NCBI GenBank assembly: GCA_016777545.1
Contig: JADHRH010000049.1
Coordinates: 1 to 6,846 of the forward strand
Source: Candidatus Pelagibacter sp.
GTDB taxonomy: Bacteria; Pseudomonadota; Alphaproteobacteria; Pelagibacterales; Pelagibacteraceae
Length of the DNA stretch: 6,846 nt
Direction of reading: 5' to 3'
Within the stretch, counting starts at the first letter, position 1; the number at the start of each line of letters is the position of its first letter. Under the pieces are notes generated by a model that had not been told where the DNA came from, did no database searches, and was given only the letters and a program-made list of their open reading frames with translations. Positions 6,224-6,846 of this stretch are shown here, piece after piece. A program made the translations under genes and the position numbers.

Positions 6224-6846
6224 ATGCTTAATCCTTTAAATTTTATCTCAAAATTCATTAAATCTAGCAATCAAAAAGAGCTTGATAGAGTTGCAAAGAT
6301 TGTTGAAAAAGTTAATTCTTTTGAAGACAAGATTAAAGACATTCCTGATGAAGACTTTCCTAAAAAAACAATAGAACTTAAAAAGCGGTTAAGTGATGGA
6401 GGAGATATAAATGATCTTTTACCTGAAGCTTTTGCACTTGTACGTGAGGCATCTAAAAGAACAAGAAATGAAAGGCATTATGATGTTCAAATAATAGGGG
6501 GTATTGTTCTTCATGAGGGCAAGATAGCTGAGATGAGAACTGGAGAAGGAAAAACATTAACTATCAGTTTGGCAGCTTATCTAAATGCTTTACACGGTAA
6601 AGGTGTGCACATTGTTACTGTAAATGACTATTTGGCAAAAAGAGATTCGCAAGAAATGGGAGAAATCTATCAATTTCTTGGGCTAACATCTGGATATATT
6701 AATAATGACCAAGATGATCATGAAAGAAAAAAGAATTATAATTTTGACATAACCTATGCAACTAATAGCGAGCTTGGCTTTGATTACTTGAGGGATAATA
6801 TGAAATTCTCTAAGGAACAAATGGTTCAAAGAGGTCATGTGTATAC
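6224..6846 (+). CDS. secA: Preprotein translocase ATPase SecA, N-terminal part
   Basis: SecA is the cytoplasmic motor ATPase that pushes unfolded secretory proteins through the SecYEG channel. The first 207 codons are present without a stop and the gene continues past the right edge; full-length SecA is usually 850-900 residues. Visible are the N-terminal helix that contacts membrane and SecYEG ([20 protein letters not shown]), [15 protein letters not shown] (65-79), the first nucleotide-binding domain with Walker A MRTGEGKT at 104-111, [15 protein letters not shown] (127-141), and the signature [11 protein letters not shown] at 183-193. The Walker B box, the preprotein cross-linking domain and the C-terminal zinc finger lie outside. 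The ATG at 6224 gives a start that aligns with other SecA proteins and follows an A-rich tract with no Shine-Dalgarno site. It diverges from argJ across a 65-bp gap. Confidence 0.98.
   Translation, partial: MLNPLNFISKFIKSSNQKELDRVAKIVEKVNSFEDKIKDIPDEDFPKKTIELKKRLSDGGDINDLLPEAFALVREASKRTRNERHYDVQIIGGIVLHEGKIAEMRTGEGKTLTISLAAYLNALHGKGVHIVTVNDYLAKRDSQEMGEIYQFLGLTSGYINNDQDDHERKKNYNFDITYATNSELGFDYLRDNMKFSKEQMVQRGHVY

Overview
The window looks like ordinary, compact core chromosome from an AT-rich alphaproteobacterium with a streamlined genome. It is most like the SAR11/Pelagibacterales group, judging by very low GC, intergenic gaps from an overlap to about 67 bp, A- and T-ending codons, and alphaproteobacterial flavour in RF1, IspG, UbiG, ArgJ and the DUF1178 protein. 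UbiG points to an organism that makes ubiquinone. The assignment rests on protein resemblance and gene order recalled from memory, not on a search.

Left part (1-3600, minus strand): a tight unidirectional block reading lysC - ispG - prfA - prmC, with gaps of 3 nt, a 1-nt stop/start overlap, and 2 nt. prmC runs off the left edge. It joins aspartate-family amino acid synthesis (LysC), the MEP isoprenoid pathway (IspG), and a release factor (RF1) next to the methyltransferase that modifies its GGQ glutamine (PrmC). A candidate promoter lies in the 67-bp divergent gap before lysC.

Middle (3668-4815): ubiG reads rightward, divergent from lysC. It collides tail to tail with a small DUF1178 zinc-ribbon gene on the minus strand; the two stop codons overlap. 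A locally GC-rich inverted repeat inside the end of the DUF1178 gene may act as the ubiG terminator.

Right part (4857-6846): argJ (minus; arginine biosynthesis) lies upstream of the DUF1178 gene and may be co-transcribed with it. Divergent from argJ across 65 bp is the start of secA (plus), which runs off the right edge. argJ has the best promoter match in the window.

I see no rRNA, tRNA, mobile element, CRISPR array, phage gene or defence system, and no convincing undescribed system. No stretch over 300 bases lacks a gene. The points worth a second look are regulatory architecture (shared divergent promoters, a hairpin embedded in a convergent gene, general absence of Shine-Dalgarno sites) and gene order.
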